This document shows positions 1 through 9,608 of a stretch of 64,000 nucleotides of DNA, piece by piece. This stretch comes from Arsenicicoccus dermatophilus. GTDB taxonomy: Bacteria; Actinomycetota; Actinomycetes; Actinomycetales; Dermatophilaceae. Position 1 is the stretch's first letter. Each line of letters starts with the position of its first letter. The DNA is taken from positions 2,790,001 to 2,854,000 of the forward strand of contig NZ_JAKZHU010000001.1 of assembly GCF_022568795.1 (NCBI RefSeq). Direction: 5' to 3'. Both the position numbers and the translations under genes were made by a program. The notes below the pieces were generated by a model, which worked only from the letters and a program-made list of their open reading frames with translations, did no database searches and was not told the DNA's origin.

Positions 1-912
1 GGCCATCTGGTCGGCGACCGTCGCGGACCATATGGCGGCCAGGGGCGTCGAGGCCGCCGGCGTCGCCCCGGCGGCCACCCGGACCAGCGGCCCCGTGACC
101 GTGATCCCCGCGTCGGCGAGGCCCTCCCGCAGGACGTCCGTGACATCGGCGACGGGGTCGGCCGCGGCTGCCGTGCCCGACTCGACGAGCGCGTCGGCGA
201 GACCCACCGACGTGACGCGCCCGGCGATCCCTTCCCCCAGATAGCTCGGGTCCCAGGTCGGCGCGAAGTCCGGGCCGCCCACCCCGGGGTCGTAGCGCAG
301 CGCCACCGAGGTGATCCCCTTGGCGCGCAGCGCCGCCGCGGTCTGCCGGGCGAGGGTGGCCAGCCCGGCCTGGCCCTCGACGGCGCCGGGCCGGGACTCG
401 CCGCGACCGAGCAGCATGTCGCCGCCCGCCCGCAGCACGAGGGCACCGTCCGGGGCGAGGACCGTGGCGGTGGTGAGGCGGGTGTCCGGCCCGAGCTCGT
501 GGACGACCGCGGCGGCGGTGAGCAGCTTGGTGGTGGACGCGGGCGTGCGCGGGGTGTCCGCGGCGACGTCCAGCAGGTGGGCCCCGGTCACGCCGTCGCG
601 GACCGTCAGCGACACCGTGCCGAGCCGCGGGTCCCGGACGAGGGGCGCCAGGGTCGCGGCGAGGCCCGCGGTGGTGGGGACCCGGCCGGGTCCGGCCGCC
701 GGGCCGGCCGCGATCGGGGTGGGCAGCGGCACGCGCGGGGTCGCGGGGTCGCCGTCCTGCGCCTGCGGCGTGGGGCGGGCCCTGGCCAGGGCGCTGGGGT
801 CCGGGTCGATGGTGAGGATGCCCGGGACGACGTCGTGGGCATCCGCGACGCCATATGTGGCAAGGGCCACACCGACCGTTGCCAGGCCGGTCAATAGCGT
901 CATCCGACGCAC
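1..912 (-). CDS. dacB: D-alanyl-D-alanine carboxypeptidase/endopeptidase, PBP4 type (partial at window edge)
   Basis: The C-terminus lies outside the window; about 304 codons are visible. The start is taken as the GTG at 912, with an AGAGGGG ribosome site about 6 bases upstream; in-frame alternatives are GTG 918 and ATG 903. An N-terminal hydrophobic segment (LLTGLATVGVALATYG) suggests export or anchoring. The penicillin-binding SxxK motif is visible as ASTTKLL near residue 125, with the catalytic Ser and Lys. Downstream segments (LRAGGDMLLGRG, the YDPGVGGP region) fit the PBP4/DacB S13 family, which trims peptidoglycan peptides in the periplasm or cell wall. The SxN and KTG motifs would lie beyond base 1. 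It diverges from ppa. Confidence 0.9.
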   Translation of the reverse strand, partial: MRRMTLLTGLATVGVALATYGVADAHDVVPGILTIDPDPSALARARPTPQAQDGDPATPRVPLPTPIAAGPAAGPGRVPTTAGLAATLAPLVRDPRLGTVSLTVRDGVTGAHLLDVAADTPRTPASTTKLLTAAAVVHELGPDTRLTTATVLAPDGALVLRAGGDMLLGRGESRPGAVEGQAGLATLARQTAAALRAKGITSVALRYDPGVGGPDFAPTWDPSYLGEGIAGRVTSVGLADALVESGTAAAADPVADVTDVLREGLADAGITVTGPLVRVAAGATPAASTPLAAIWSATVADQMA

Positions 913-1021
913 GGTCACCCCTCTTGCTTCGGTAGGTTGTGCTGCAACGATCACGTCGACCGATCTGCAGCGTAGGAGTTCTCCCCCGCCGCTGCACGAG
1001 AGCCACGCAAAGGGGCCACCA

Positions 1022-1543
1022 GTGGAGCTGGACGTCACCATCGAGATCCCGTCGGGCAACCGCAACAAGTACGAGGTGGACCACGAGTCGGGCCGCATCC
1101 GCCTGGACCGGATGCTCTTCACCTCCACGCGCTACCCGGCGGACTACGGCTACGTCGACGACTCGCTCGGTGAGGACGGCGACCCGCTGGACGCCCTGGT
1201 GCTGCTCGACGAGCCGACCTTCCCCGGCTGCGTGGTCTCCGCCCGCCCCATCGGCGTCTTCCACATGCGCGACGAGGCCGGCGGCGACGACAAGCTGCTG
1301 TGCATCCCCGCCGGTGACCCCCGCAAGGAGCACATCACCGAGCTGGAGCACATCAGCGACTTCGACCGCCTGGAGATCCAGCACTTCTTCGAGACCTACA
1401 AGGACCTCGAGCCGGGCAAGTCCGTCGAGGGGGCCTTCTGGGCCGGCCGCGAGCGCGCCGAGGAGATCGTCCGTGAGGCGATCCAGCGCGCCAAGGACAA
1501 CAACATCTCGACGCTGCGCTGGCCCGCCCCGCACGGCCACTGA
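1022..1543 (+). CDS. ppa: Inorganic pyrophosphatase
   Basis: Cytoplasmic enzyme of 173 residues that hydrolyses pyrophosphate to two phosphates, pulling biosynthetic reactions forward. The family I signature is visible: YPADYGYVDD followed by DGDPLDALVLLD, carrying the metal-binding aspartates. The length matches the small bacterial form (about 165-175 residues). The GTG start at 1022 is preceded by AAAGGGG at 1008-1014; the frame stays open far upstream, but that part is low-complexity antisense to dacB and is not coding. Transcription ends at the strong hairpin at 1561-1601. It diverges from dacB and converges on the NlpC/P60 gene. Confidence 0.96.
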   Translation: MELDVTIEIPSGNRNKYEVDHESGRIRLDRMLFTSTRYPADYGYVDDSLGEDGDPLDALVLLDEPTFPGCVVSARPIGVFHMRDEAGGDDKLLCIPAGDPRKEHITELEHISDFDRLEIQHFFETYKDLEPGKSVEGAFWAGRERAEEIVREAIQRAKDNNISTLRWPAPHGH

Positions 1544-1560
1544 GTCACCCCGCGCGGACG

Positions 1561-1601
1561 GCAGAGCCCGGCACCTCCGTCACGGAGGTGCCGGGCTCTG
1601 C
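1561..1601. terminator. Bidirectional hairpin terminator between ppa and the NlpC/P60 gene
   Basis: A perfect 20-bp stem (GCAGAGCCCGGCACCTCCGT paired with its complement at 1582-1601) encloses a single unpaired base, extended by a G-C pair outside. It lies 17 bases after the ppa stop and about 60 bases after the stop of the convergent NlpC/P60 gene, so it can serve both. There is no T-run, as is common in high-GC actinobacteria. Confidence 0.85.
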
Positions 1602-1663
1602 CGCGGTCCGGGCCGGTGCGCGGCTCCGCGCTCCCGACGAGAGGTCAGGCCGTATGCCGGTCC

Positions 1664-3144
1664 TCAGCCACGCACGCGACCGCCGTACGGCAGCAGGTCC
1701 TTCCAGTACATCGACTCGATCCGGACCCGGGCGCCGGTGTGCGGCGCGTTGATCATCATCCCGTTGCCGAGATACATGCCGACGTGGTGGATCGAGGACA
1801 CGCTCGTGCCGAAGAACACCAGGTCGCCGGGCTGCAGCTGGTCCAGGGGCAGGTGGTCGGTCTGGTTCCACTGGGAGCCGGTGTAGTGGTCGATGCGCAC
1901 GCCCACCCGTCCCCAGGCGGCCTGGGTCAGGCCCGAGCAGTCCCACCGGTCCGGGCCGGAACCGCCCCACAGGTACCACTTGCCCAGCTGGGCCATCGCG
2001 AAGTCGATCGCCTGCTGGGCCCGTGGGTCGGGGGCCGCGACCGTCAGCGACGCCCGGCCCGTCCCCCCGCCCGCCCCGGCGTACGCGGCGAGCTGGCGCT
2101 GGACCGCGACGTCCCGCTCCGCCCGGGCGATGACGGCGTCCTGGCGCCGGCGCTCCAGGGCGACGGTGGTCTGGTTGGCGCGGGCGAGCTCGAGCAGGGC
2201 GGCGTCCTGGGCGGCGCGCAGCGCGACGGCGGCGAGCTCGGCCTGGCGGACGGCGTCCGCGGCCCGGTCCCGGGCCGCCGCGGCGGCGCGCTCGTCCTCG
2301 ACCCGCTGGTCGTTGGCGCGACGGGCGGCGCGGCGCAGCTCCCGAGCGACCCCGGCGTCGGTGGTGGCCTTGCGGACGGCGTCGCTCTGCAGCTGCCCGA
2401 GGGTGGCCAGGCCGGCCTGCTGGTCGAGGGCGGACCCCGGGCCACCGGGCGTGAGGAAGGCCTCGAGACCCGCCAGCGACTGGCTGCCGGCCTCGTAGGT
2501 CTGCGAGGCGATGCGCCCCAGGTTGACCTGCGCGGCGGCGAGGGTGGTCTCGGCCGCCCGGGCCCGCGCGTCGGCCTGGCGGAAGGTGCGGGTGGAGGTG
2601 TCCAGACGGACCTTGGTGCCGTTGTACTGCTCGGCGGCCAGGGCGGCAGCCTCCCGCAGGGCCTCGAGCTGGCGGGTCGCCGTGGCGTAGTCGGCGGCGG
2701 CCTGGGCGGCGCGCGCCTGGCGGGTCGCGAGGTCGGCGGCCGCGGCCTGGAGCTCGGCGGCGCTCGGCATCGGTGGTGCAACGGGGAGGGCGACCGGCGC
2801 GGGTGCCGGGGCGGCTACGGCCACGGGCGGCGCCGGTGCGGGACCAGGAGCCGGCCGGGGGAAGGCACCGGAGCGGGCCTGGGCGCAGACGCGGAGGCCT
2901 GCTTGGGCACGGGCGCCGGAGCAGGCTTGGACGCAGCTGTCGGGGTCGACCTCGGAGCGGGCGTGGGAGCCGGGCTGGGGCTCGGTCGGGGCGTGGGAGC
3001 CGGGCTGGTGGTCGGCTTCACGGGGGCCGGCGCGGCCGCGACGGGGTCCGCCATCCCGAGTGCGATGGACAGTGCGGCGCTTCCGCACAGGACGACCCGA
3101 GCGGCGCGCCCGGCGCGACGACGCGCACACGCGAATGACTGCAC
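1664..3144 (-). CDS. Secreted NlpC/P60 peptidoglycan endopeptidase with coiled coil; apparent frameshift
   Basis: RipA-like cell-wall hydrolase. From ATG 3144 one frame gives a signal peptide (basic RRRAGRAARV, then a hydrophobic stretch ending VAAA) and a Pro/Ala/Ser-rich linker. A second frame then carries Pro/Ala linker, a long Ala/Gln/Arg-rich coiled coil (LAAEQYNGTKVRLDTSTR region and onward) and a C-terminal NlpC/P60 domain with the catalytic Cys in WDCSGLT, His in SIHHVGMYL and a third polar residue near NAPHTG. The two halves join if one base is added to the G5 run at 2857-2861, so as written the gene is broken. This may be a sequence error or a real mutation. Expected product about 490 residues, exported, cutting peptide stems in peptidoglycan. 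Confidence 0.85.
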
Positions 3145-3470
3145 GGACCTGCCCCCTCATGTGATGATCCGGGCGCCACTGGCTGGCGCGACCCCGCAGA
3201 CGCCCTGGTCAGGGCGGTGACGTCATCGAGAGTAGGCAGATCTGCGGCGGGCGCGCGGCGGCTCGGAGACATCCGTCGGCCCCTCAGCTTCCTCACGAGT
3301 GGTGAGGTTGTGAACACTGGATGTCACCTGAGCGGTGCATCGCGGCATTCCCGCAGGTCACGGAGAGATACGGAGCGGTTACGCTCGGGTGGACCAGTAG
3401 AGATAACGAATCCATAACGGGGTCCCCCGGATGGTGGTGCCGCATCGGTCCGAGGGCCCCGGCCCCGCGA
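3145..3470. promoter_or_regulatory. Upstream region of the NlpC/P60 gene (no gene seen)
   Basis: No convincing coding sequence. Read on the minus strand, it would form the 5' leader of the NlpC/P60 gene. It contains a CCTCAC/GTGAGG hairpin near 3293-3310 enclosed by a GACATCC/GGATGTC pair. I could not match it to the c-di-AMP (ydaO) riboswitch consensus that often precedes such hydrolase genes. Confidence 0.3.
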
Positions 3471-4676
3471 TCAGGGACGGACGGTGCTCCCACCGGCGTC
3501 CGGACCGCCGCCCGCGGACGGCGCCGCGGCCCCCTGGCCCTGCAGCAGGAACGGCAGCACCGTCGGCAGCGTGGCCCGCCAGGCGTTCAGCGTGTGCCCC
3601 TGGTCGGGCACCACGAGCGGGGTGATCCCCGGGACCCCCTGGGTGGCCTTGAGGAAGGCCTCGGTGGCCGGCCAGCTCTGCGGGTCGGTGGGCGAGGACA
3701 TGACCAGGAGGCGCAGGTCCTGGACCGGTCGGTTGCGCACCATCCACGCGACGTCGCTCTGGTGCCGGAGCTCCTCGCTGTGCGCGAGGTCGACCGACAG
3801 CGCCCCCGTCGTGCCGTCCGGCCACGGGACGTAGAAACCCTGGATGGCCGCGCCCGCGCGGAACAGCTGCGGGCTGCCGACCGTCAGCTTCGCCGCGCAG
3901 TAGCCGCCGAGCGACCAGCCCATCACCGCCCAGCTGTCGCGCGCGTGGTCGACGTGCAGGGTGCTCACCGCCCACGACGGCACGTCCGAGGCGAGCCAGG
4001 AGTAGGCCTGCGGCCCGCCGGGGAAGTCCACGCACTCGGTGTCGTGGGGCATCTTGATGTTGACCTCCGGCAGCAGCGCCACGAAGGGCTTGAGCTGCCC
4101 GGACCGCACCATCGGGCCCGCGACGTCCCCGAAGCGGAGGCCGTTGGCGGCGAAGTCCGTCGTGACGTAGGCCCCGCCCAGCACGAGCAGGACCGGCAAC
4201 CCCTTGGCGTCCGCGGCCTTCTCGTAGCCCGGGGGCATCCACACGACGACCTTCTGGGTGGTGCGCGCCTTGATCCCGGTGACGAGGTAGTCGCGATAGC
4301 TGCCGTTGCCCGCGGCCGGCTGGACCCGGTGGTCACCCCAGCCGCGGGTGGCGATGGTGCTGAGCTCCCCGTTGCTCAGGACCTCCTGCTGGCCGACCGG
4401 GCCCGCCATGCCGGCGAGCGGGTCCTGGTCCGTCAGCGCCCCCGACAGCGCGGCCCACGTGGGATAGAAGCCGAGCTGGCGGTTGAGGACGGCGGCGACG
4501 CCGACGACGGCGAGCGCCTGCGACAGCACGACGGCCGCCGCCAGGCCTCCGGCGACCGCGGCCCGACGGCGCCGGGACGCGCCGCCCCGCCGCCACCACA
4601 GCACCCCGACCAGCACCGGCACGGCCAGACCCAGCGCCAGGACCAGCAGGATGAACATGCGTGATGTCGGCTGCAT
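3471..4676 (-). CDS. Membrane-anchored esterase, antigen 85/esterase D-like alpha/beta hydrolase
   Basis: A 401-residue protein. The start at ATG 4676 has an AGAGGTGG ribosome site 6-7 bases upstream; the open frame further upstream overlaps the GGDEF gene antisense and is not used. Two N-terminal hydrophobic segments (residues about 7-27 and 40-60) suggest a membrane anchor. The catalytic domain follows the putative-esterase family: a strand-rich start (YRDYLVTGIKARTTQKVVVW), the nucleophile elbow GWSLGG near residue 265, and a late His in VVPDQGHTLNAW. The substrate is unknown; relatives include mycolyltransferases and enterochelin esterase-like enzymes. It lies downstream of the two GGDEF genes but is separated by about 115 bases. 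Confidence 0.8.
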   Translation of the reverse strand: MQPTSRMFILLVLALGLAVPVLVGVLWWRRGGASRRRRAAVAGGLAAAVVLSQALAVVGVAAVLNRQLGFYPTWAALSGALTDQDPLAGMAGPVGQQEVLSNGELSTIATRGWGDHRVQPAAGNGSYRDYLVTGIKARTTQKVVVWMPPGYEKAADAKGLPVLLVLGGAYVTTDFAANGLRFGDVAGPMVRSGQLKPFVALLPEVNIKMPHDTECVDFPGGPQAYSWLASDVPSWAVSTLHVDHARDSWAVMGWSLGGYCAAKLTVGSPQLFRAGAAIQGFYVPWPDGTTGALSVDLAHSEELRHQSDVAWMVRNRPVQDLRLLVMSSPTDPQSWPATEAFLKATQGVPGITPLVVPDQGHTLNAWRATLPTVLPFLLQGQGAAAPSAGGGPDAGGSTVRP

Positions 4677-4791
4677 TCGGGCCACCTCTCGAACCGTGCG
4701 ACGACGCGCCCCTTCGCGTCCTGCCGGGGATGCTAACCAGACCTGCTGGGCATCGGGTGTGCAGCACCACGCCGGAGCAGTCCGTATGCCG

Positions 4792-6171
4792 TCACGCGGC
4801 GGCGATCGTGCGGGCCCGTCCGGCCTTCTTCGCGGCATACAGTGCCTGGTCGACCCGCCGCAGCAGGGTCGGGACGTCCTCGCCGGGCTGCCACGCGGCG
4901 AGGCCGGCCGAGAAGCTCTGGTGCCGGGGGGTGGCGTTGCGCATGGCGGCGAGGATCGTGACGGCCTGGTCCGGCTCGGTGCCGGGCAGCACGACGAGGA
5001 ACTCCTCGCCGCCGTACCGGGCGAGGGTGCCGCGGTCGGCGAGCTCGGCGTCCCAGGCGCGTCCGGCCCGGCGCAGGAGCTGGTCACCGGCCTGGTGGCC
5101 TCGGCTGTCGTTGTACTCCTTGAAGCGGTCGAGGTCGATCATCGCGACGGTGACGCAGGTGCCGTGGCGACGGGCCTCCCGCACCGCCCGGGCGAGGATG
5201 CGGTCGCCGGCCCGGCGGTTGGGCAGGCCGGTGAGCTCGTCGGTGCGGGCGGTCTGGTGGAGCTGCTCGTGCTGGGCCTCGACGAGGCGGACGAGGTGCA
5301 GGAGCCGGGCGGCCACCAGCAGGGCCGCGACCAGGAAGCCGCCGATGACGACGGCTGCGGTGGTGGGGGTGACCGCCTCGCCCAGGGTCGCCCGGCGCAC
5401 GACGAGGATGGCGCCGGGCAGCACCACCGAGAGCAGGAGCAGGACGACGCCGGCCCCGGACACCGCGGACAGGCGAGGCTCCCGGTCCGGACGCTCGAGC
5501 AGCGGTGCCACCGCGAGCGCCGCCAGCCCGCACGACCACAGGGCCACGGCAGGGGTCTCGGCCAGCACCCCGATGCTGGCCAGGCCGTGAGCGAGGTCGC
5601 CCAGGATCATCAGTGCGGCCGCCGCGACGAGCGCGAGGCAGATCCCGTCGCTGCCGCGGCGGGACCCGAGCAGCACGATCAGCCCGGTCAGCAGGGCGGC
5701 GGCGCCGAGGGGATAGACCTGGGCCGCCAGGGAGGTCCAGCGGGGGGCTGCGGCGACGGCCTGCCAGCCGGTCAGCGCCCACCACCCGACGAGGAGGCTG
5801 ACGCCCGTGGCGACCGACTCCAGGCCCACGGCGGCGTCGGGGAGCAGGCCCTCCCGTCGGGCCACCCCGATCATGCCCCAGGCGAGCAGGCCGGACCCGA
5901 CCACCATCACGACGGCGGCCGGCCCCCAGCGGGGGCTGCCGGTCCACGGCTCGGCGAGCGCCCCGCCCATGGTCCCCAGGCCGAGCAGCACGCCGCCCTC
6001 GACGAGGCGCTTCCCCTGGTGACGGTGCGTGGGTCGGGCCAGACCGGCGCGGGCGAGGACGACCAGGCAGGCGGCGGCGCAGGCTGCGACGACCGTCACG
6101 CCCCACCGACCGGGGACGAGCCACAGGCCGGCCTGGGCGACGATCGCCAGCACGACGACGAGTCGGATCAT
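4792..6171 (-). CDS. Membrane diguanylate cyclase (GGDEF), copy 1 of a tandem pair
   Basis: A 459-residue protein with eight or nine predicted membrane segments in residues 1-290 and a C-terminal GGDEF domain (about 300-459). The active-site loop is RYGGEEF at residues 387-391, and the substrate and metal segment MIDLDRFKEYND is intact, so it should make c-di-GMP from two GTP. No RxxD inhibitory site is visible at the usual position. The ATG at 6171 overlaps the stop of the upstream paralogue (ATGA), so the two are translationally coupled. The membrane domain probably senses an unknown signal. Confidence 0.93.
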   Translation of the reverse strand: MIRLVVVLAIVAQAGLWLVPGRWGVTVVAACAAACLVVLARAGLARPTHRHQGKRLVEGGVLLGLGTMGGALAEPWTGSPRWGPAAVVMVVGSGLLAWGMIGVARREGLLPDAAVGLESVATGVSLLVGWWALTGWQAVAAAPRWTSLAAQVYPLGAAALLTGLIVLLGSRRGSDGICLALVAAAALMILGDLAHGLASIGVLAETPAVALWSCGLAALAVAPLLERPDREPRLSAVSGAGVVLLLLSVVLPGAILVVRRATLGEAVTPTTAAVVIGGFLVAALLVAARLLHLVRLVEAQHEQLHQTARTDELTGLPNRRAGDRILARAVREARRHGTCVTVAMIDLDRFKEYNDSRGHQAGDQLLRRAGRAWDAELADRGTLARYGGEEFLVVLPGTEPDQAVTILAAMRNATPRHQSFSAGLAAWQPGEDVPTLLRRVDQALYAAKKAGRARTIAAA

Positions 6172-7649
6172 GCGCTGGCCGTGGTGCGGTCGCGTCCGGC
6201 GGCCTTGGCGGCATACAGCGCGGCGTCGGCGCGACCCACGAGGCGCTGGGCGTCGTCCCCGGCACGCAGCTCGGCCAGCCCGGCGGAGAAGGTCTCGCCG
6301 AGCGGCGTGGCCAGGCGCATGGCGTCGAGCAGCGGCTCGGCGTCGGCGAGGGTGTGGCCGGGCAGGACGACGACGAACTCCTCCCCGCCGTACCGGTAGA
6401 CCAGGCCGCGGTCGCCGAGCGCGGCGGTCCAGGACCGCCCGGCCTCCTGCAGCAGCCGGTCACCGCCCTGGTGGCCGTGGGCGTCGTTGTAGGCCTTGAA
6501 GTGGTCCAGGTCGAGCAGTGCCACGGCGAGCGGGCGCCCCTGGGCGCGGGCCTCGTCGATGGCGTCCTCGAGCAGGTGGCGTCCGGCGCGCCGGTTGGGC
6601 AGGCTGGTGAGCTCGTCGGTGCGAGCGGTGGTCACCAGCTCCTCGGCCTGCGACTCGAGCTGGCGCACGACCAGCAGCACGCGGTAGGACACCAGCAGGA
6701 TCATCGCCAGGGTGCCCGTGAGGACGACGGGCAGCGTGGCGGGGTGCAGGGGCTCGTCGCCGCGGTAGGACCTCAGGACGGTCGCGACGAGGGGGCCGCC
6801 CATCGCGAAGGTCGTGAGGGTGACCCCCAGCGCGGACAGCCGGGAGCGGGAGTCCTCGGCGACCAGGCCCGAGCTGAGCGCCGCGACGGCGGCGAGCGCG
6901 AACTGCGCCATCCACACCGCCGGCACCCAGTGGGGCAGCACCTGCTCCGGGCCGCTCACGGAGCGGCCGAAGCCGAGGTCGCCGACGAGGGCGGCCGCCG
7001 CCATGAGGACCAGGGCCCGCGAGGAGAGGGCGTGCGCGTTGCGGGAGCTGATGATCGCCGTGGCCGCGGCGAGCAGCAGCGCGTCGCCGAACGGGCCGAT
7101 GCTCGCGAGGAGCACCTCGGAGGGGTGGGCCTGGTGGTGGGCGAGCACCTGCTGGCCGACCATCACCCACCACAGCAGCGCGACCGCGACGACGTAGACG
7201 GCGGCGTCCAGGGTGACTGCGGCCCCGGCGACGAAGCCGTCCCGGTGGGCGAGCCGGAGGACCCCTACGCCCATGAGCGCGAAGGCCACGAGGGAGCCCA
7301 TCCCCTCCAGGCGCCAGTCCCCCACCATCCCGTGGGTGTAGACCCGGATCGCCGCGGTCAGGTCGCCGCCCGCCCACACGGCGATCGCCCCGGTCATGAG
7401 CAGCCAGTCCTGTCGGAAGCCCCGCCGCGAGGTGAGCGCACCGGCGGCGAAGGCCACCGTGGACAGGATCCGCGAGGCGGCGAAGGCGATGCTGCTGGAG
7501 GGCAGGTCGGGCAGCAGCCAGTAGGCGCCGATGAGCACGAGGGTGGCGGCGACGAAGGCCACGAGCACCGCGAGCAGCCGGTGCGGAGGCGTGACCTGGG
7601 GCCAGCGGGCCGCAGCGCGCTGGGGGCGGAGGCCGACTGACGTGCTCAC
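6168..7649 (-). CDS. Membrane diguanylate cyclase (GGDEF), copy 2 of a tandem pair
   Basis: A 493-residue paralogue of the downstream protein with the same layout: about nine hydrophobic segments up to residue 320, then a GGDEF domain with RYGGEEF at 421-425 and LLDLDHFKAYND. Start chosen as GTG 7649; an AAAGG tract directly abuts it, so the exact start is uncertain. The domain order and the linker TARTDELTSLPNRRAG are shared between the pair, pointing to tandem duplication. Both active sites look complete, so they could respond to different inputs while feeding the same c-di-GMP pool. Confidence 0.92.
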   Translation of the reverse strand: MSTSVGLRPQRAAARWPQVTPPHRLLAVLVAFVAATLVLIGAYWLLPDLPSSSIAFAASRILSTVAFAAGALTSRRGFRQDWLLMTGAIAVWAGGDLTAAIRVYTHGMVGDWRLEGMGSLVAFALMGVGVLRLAHRDGFVAGAAVTLDAAVYVVAVALLWWVMVGQQVLAHHQAHPSEVLLASIGPFGDALLLAAATAIISSRNAHALSSRALVLMAAAALVGDLGFGRSVSGPEQVLPHWVPAVWMAQFALAAVAALSSGLVAEDSRSRLSALGVTLTTFAMGGPLVATVLRSYRGDEPLHPATLPVVLTGTLAMILLVSYRVLLVVRQLESQAEELVTTARTDELTSLPNRRAGRHLLEDAIDEARAQGRPLAVALLDLDHFKAYNDAHGHQGGDRLLQEAGRSWTAALGDRGLVYRYGGEEFVVVLPGHTLADAEPLLDAMRLATPLGETFSAGLAELRAGDDAQRLVGRADAALYAAKAAGRDRTTASA

Positions 7650-7722
7650 CCTTTCACTCTACGTAGTTAGGCCGTGCGGCGGAGCGTCAGCGACCCCTGT
7701 TCAGGGGTATGCCGGGCCGGGC

Positions 7723-8484
7723 TCAGCCGTTCGGCGGGACGAGGCGTCCGTCCCTGAGCGTCACCACCCGGTCGGCCACGTCCGTGGTCTCCAGGTCGTG
7801 GGTGACGAGCAGGGTCGCGACGCCCGTCTCCCGTGTGACCTCGGCGAGCAGGTCGACGATCGCCCGGGAGCGCTCGTGGTCCAGGGCGCTGGTCGGCTCG
7901 TCGACGAGCAGCACGGCCGGGGTCCGCATCAGGGCGCGGGCGATGTTGACCCGCTGCCGCTGCCCGCCGGACAGCTGGTGCGGGCGACGGTCCCCTTGGC
8001 CGCCCAGGCCCACCCGGTCGAGCAGCAGCCGGGCGCGCTCGCGTGCCCCCCGCAGCTCGGCCCCGCGGTCCCCCGCGAGGTGGGCGGCGACGGTCAGCTG
8101 CTCCACCGCGGTCAGGGAGGCCAGCAGGTTGGGCTGCTGGAAGACGATGCCGACCCGGTCGCGGCGCAGCCGGGTGCGTCCGTCCTCGCCCAGACCGTCC
8201 AGGCGGGTGCCGCCGACGGTGACCGTGCCCTCGTCGGGCACGACCAGGCCCGCGACCACGCCCAGCAGCGTGGACTTGCCGGACCCCGACGGTCCGACGA
8301 CGGCGGTGACCGTGCCGGGGTCGGCGGCCAGCGACACCTGGTCCAGGGCGAGCAGGTGCCGGGGCGTGCCGTCCTCGGCGACCCCGTCGGGGTGGCGGAC
8401 GGTGACCCGGTCGAGGGTCAGGGCCGCCGCCGGGCGGTCGAGGACGGCGCCCAGAGGGGTCGTACGGCTGGTGGTGAGGGTCAT
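7723..8484 (-). CDS. ABC transporter ATP-binding protein (MacB/LolD type)
   Basis: A 253-residue ATPase. Walker A is GPSGSGKST, the Q-loop is FQQPNLLASL, the signature is LSGGQRQR, Walker B is VLLVDEPTSALD and the H-loop is VTHD. The start at ATG 8484 lies one base after the stop of the permease gene, so the two form an operon. The family drives FtsX/MacB-like permeases that move lipids, lipoproteins or antimicrobial peptides across or out of the membrane. Together with the divergent two-component system at 9722 it resembles antibiotic-stress export modules; the substrate cannot be read from sequence. Confidence 0.93.
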   Translation of the reverse strand: MTLTTSRTTPLGAVLDRPAAALTLDRVTVRHPDGVAEDGTPRHLLALDQVSLAADPGTVTAVVGPSGSGKSTLLGVVAGLVVPDEGTVTVGGTRLDGLGEDGRTRLRRDRVGIVFQQPNLLASLTAVEQLTVAAHLAGDRGAELRGARERARLLLDRVGLGGQGDRRPHQLSGGQRQRVNIARALMRTPAVLLVDEPTSALDHERSRAIVDLLAEVTRETGVATLLVTHDLETTDVADRVVTLRDGRLVPPNG

Positions 8485-8485
8485 C

Positions 8486-9592
8486 TCAGCTGCCTCCGAG
8501 AGCGAGCAGGGGGTCGACGCGGGAGACGCGCCGGGTGGCGGCCGCCGAGCCGAGCAGGCCCAGGACGGCGATGCCGAGGACGGGTACGGCGAAGGTCGTC
8601 GGCCCGGCGAGCACGGGGGCGGTGTCGCGCAGGGCGAGCACCGTCGACGCCCCGAGCGCGCCGCCGAGCAGGGTGCCCACGACGAGCAGGCTCGCCGCCT
8701 GGCCGAGGGCGTCGCCGAGGACATAGCGGCGGGAGGCCCCCAGGGCCCGCAGCACCGCCAGGTCACGGGTGCGCTGGATCGTCCAGACGCTGACGAAGGC
8801 CAGCACGACCAGCGCGGAGATCGCGTAGAGGAAGCCCTGGACCAGCAGCAGCGAGGAGCGCTCGCTGCGGTAGCCGGGCAGGGCGCCGAGCGAGTCGCCC
8901 GGGCTCAGGGCGACGGTCCCGGCCCGGGCGTCCAGGGCCGCGAGCGCCTCGTCGGACCCGGTGGTGCGAACCAGCAGCGCCGAGCCGACCTGCCCGCGCG
9001 CCAGGTGCCCCACCTGGGCGAAGGTCGAGCTGGTGACGAGGGCGACCGGGGAGTGCGAGTACCACCGGGTGGGCCGCACCGCGGCGACCCGCAGCCCGTG
9101 CCCCTCGACGTCGACCGGGTCGCCGACGCGGACGCCGAGCGCGTCGGCCGTGTCCTGCGGCAGCACGATCGCCCTCTCGTCGAGCGGTGGGGTCGCGGGG
9201 GCCTGGTCGGTGAGGGTCCGGGCCGCCACACCGGTCGGTGGCGCTCCCCACAGCGCCACCGACGCGGCGGACCCGGTGCCCGGGCGTGCGACCCGGGCGT
9301 GCCCGATGGCCAGCGGCTCCACGCCCTCGACCCCGGCCGCAGCCGACCAGGTGCGGGCCTGCGCGGCGGTGACCACCGAGTCGCCATACGTCGCGGTCGT
9401 CCCCGAGGTGGGGGTGAGCACGATCCGGTCGACGCGCCCGTCGAGCGTGTCGAGGGCCGAGGTGGACTGTCGGCCGAGGCCCTGGGTGAGGGCGGTGAGC
9501 ACGGCGAGCAGCAGGGTGATGAGCGCGACGACGGTCACCATCAGGGCGAACCGTCCTCGCGCGGTGCGGATCTCACGCAGGGCGACGAACAT
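8486..9592 (-). CDS. ABC transporter permease, FtsX/MacB type
   Basis: A 368-residue protein starting at ATG 9592. It has one N-terminal membrane segment (FALMVTVVALITLLLAVLTA), a large extracytoplasmic MacB-like domain (about residues 40-235) and three C-terminal membrane segments with the FtsX motif region QRTRDLAVLRALGASRRYV. This four-helix layout is that of mechanotransmission permeases. It sits directly before its ATPase. The control region shared with the divergent histidine kinase gene holds a perfect palindrome at 9609-9630. Confidence 0.9.
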   Translation of the reverse strand: MFVALREIRTARGRFALMVTVVALITLLLAVLTALTQGLGRQSTSALDTLDGRVDRIVLTPTSGTTATYGDSVVTAAQARTWSAAAGVEGVEPLAIGHARVARPGTGSAASVALWGAPPTGVAARTLTDQAPATPPLDERAIVLPQDTADALGVRVGDPVDVEGHGLRVAAVRPTRWYSHSPVALVTSSTFAQVGHLARGQVGSALLVRTTGSDEALAALDARAGTVALSPGDSLGALPGYRSERSSLLLVQGFLYAISALVVLAFVSVWTIQRTRDLAVLRALGASRRYVLGDALGQAASLLVVGTLLGGALGASTVLALRDTAPVLAGPTTFAVPVLGIAVLGLLGSAAATRRVSRVDPLLALGGS

Positions 9593-9608
9593 GGCTCCAG
9601 CCTCCCTC

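Noticed and set aside
3145-3420. Possible c-di-AMP (ydaO) riboswitch before the NlpC/P60 gene
   Set aside because: Such genes often have one, but the conserved blocks of the riboswitch could not be found on the minus strand.
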